A stretch of DNA of 5,863 nucleotides from a bacterium (GTDB taxonomy: Bacteria > Actinomycetota > Acidimicrobiia > Acidimicrobiales > Ilumatobacteraceae), in NCBI GenBank assembly GCA_029978815.1, contig JAPOIQ010000083.1:1-5863 (forward strand). The letters run 5' to 3'. This document shows positions 5,543 to 5,863 of this stretch, one piece after another (the stretch's first letter is position 1; each line of letters starts with the position of its first letter). Under the pieces are notes generated by a model. That model saw only the letters and a list, made by a program, of their open reading frames with translations. It did not search any database and was not told the DNA's origin. The translations under genes and the position numbers were made by a program.

Positions 5543-5863
5543 TCAGACGTGCTTTCCGATTGTCCAATCCGAGGGGCCCAGCAGGCGGGTGCCCACCTCA
5601 ATTGCTTCATCTTCGAGTGGCGTTGCCATCGAGTCGTTCCAGCGATTGAAGATCCCGAACATGCACACGACTCCGAGAATCTCGACTATTTCCTCTTCGC
5701 TCCAGTACTCAGACAGGCGGGCGAAAAGTTCGTCAGTGACCCCATTCGGTACCGAAGCTGCCGCCATAGCGAACTCGATGGCAACACGCTCGGATTCATC
5801 AAAGAGATCGCTGGTTGTGTATTCGTGCATGGCCGCGATCTTTTCGTCGTCTACTCCGTGACG
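5543..5863 (-). CDS. Carboxymuconolactone decarboxylase / AhpD-like family protein (5' end missing)
   Basis: C-terminal 106 residues of a small alpha-helical protein of the CMD/AhpD-like superfamily; the rest lies beyond the right edge. The frame is open through the edge, so the ATG at 5830 is internal. The visible order is typical: a GVDDEKIAAM lead-in, then the helix SERVAIEFAMAAAS, VTDELFARLSEYWSEEEIVE, and a final helix ending NRWNDSMATPLE. Members include gamma-carboxymuconolactone decarboxylases and thiol peroxidase-like AhpD proteins. The redox CxxC and histidine that separate these functions would be upstream of the visible part, so neither can be assigned. The only visible cysteine (in EILGVVCMFG) is not part of a CxxC. 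It is separated from the downstream hydrolase gene by 206 bases and shows no evident functional link to it. Confidence 0.8.
   Translation of the reverse strand, partial: RHGVDDEKIAAMHEYTTSDLFDESERVAIEFAMAAASVPNGVTDELFARLSEYWSEEEIVEILGVVCMFGIFNRWNDSMATPLEDEAIEVGTRLLGPSDWTIGKHV

Noticed and set aside
5383..5610. Minus-strand 75-codon frame bridging the gap between the CMD-like gene and the hydrolase
   Set aside because: It starts inside the CMD-like gene in another frame, covers the hydrolase promoter candidate, and its translation looks random.
1..5863. CRISPR array, insertion sequence, integrase, tRNA or phage genes
   Set aside because: No regularly spaced direct repeats, terminal inverted repeats flanking a transposase, tRNA-like cloverleaf or phage-type protein was seen on either strand.

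Overview
The window looks like bacterial chromosome from a Gram-positive actinomycete (Actinomycetota). Base composition is moderately G+C-rich, GTG starts fit best at two genes, and one protein is a long Sec-exported enzyme with an N-terminal Fn3 domain. The species cannot be named from this sequence alone. There are four genes in two converging blocks, and both end genes run off the window.

Plus strand, left half: (1) the 3' part of a polytopic membrane glycosyltransferase of the GT-C/PMT-ArnT type (about 3-1319); (2) a 251-base gap with a few possible RNA hairpins; (3) a glutamate decarboxylase gene (1571-2922). The decarboxylase is highly recognisable along its whole length but is split by a single -1 frame change after position 2407. 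With that one base restored it would be a normal full-length enzyme of about 450 residues. It is therefore either a very young pseudogene or a sequencing error.

Minus strand, right half: (4) a large secreted protein (2946-5336) with a signal peptide, a very lysine-rich fibronectin type III domain, and a large C-terminal right-handed beta-helix. The helix carries an Asp, Glu, Asp-Asp set with the same spacing as the catalytic cluster of GH49 dextranases and isopullulanase, so the best guess is an extracellular alpha-glucan hydrolase. Upstream of it lies (5) the 3' part of a carboxymuconolactone decarboxylase/AhpD-like gene (5543 to the right edge).

The decarboxylase and the secreted hydrolase converge, with 23 bases between their stop codons and an inverted repeat spanning the junction. 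There is no sign of phage, insertion sequence, CRISPR, tRNA or rRNA. The genes do not form an obvious pathway. A possible ecological theme (speculative) is life in an acidic, sugar-polymer-rich niche: glutamate decarboxylation consumes protons and the secreted enzyme may break down glucans. The items most worth checking are the frameshift, the GH49-like active site in an otherwise divergent protein, and the lysine-rich Fn3 domain.
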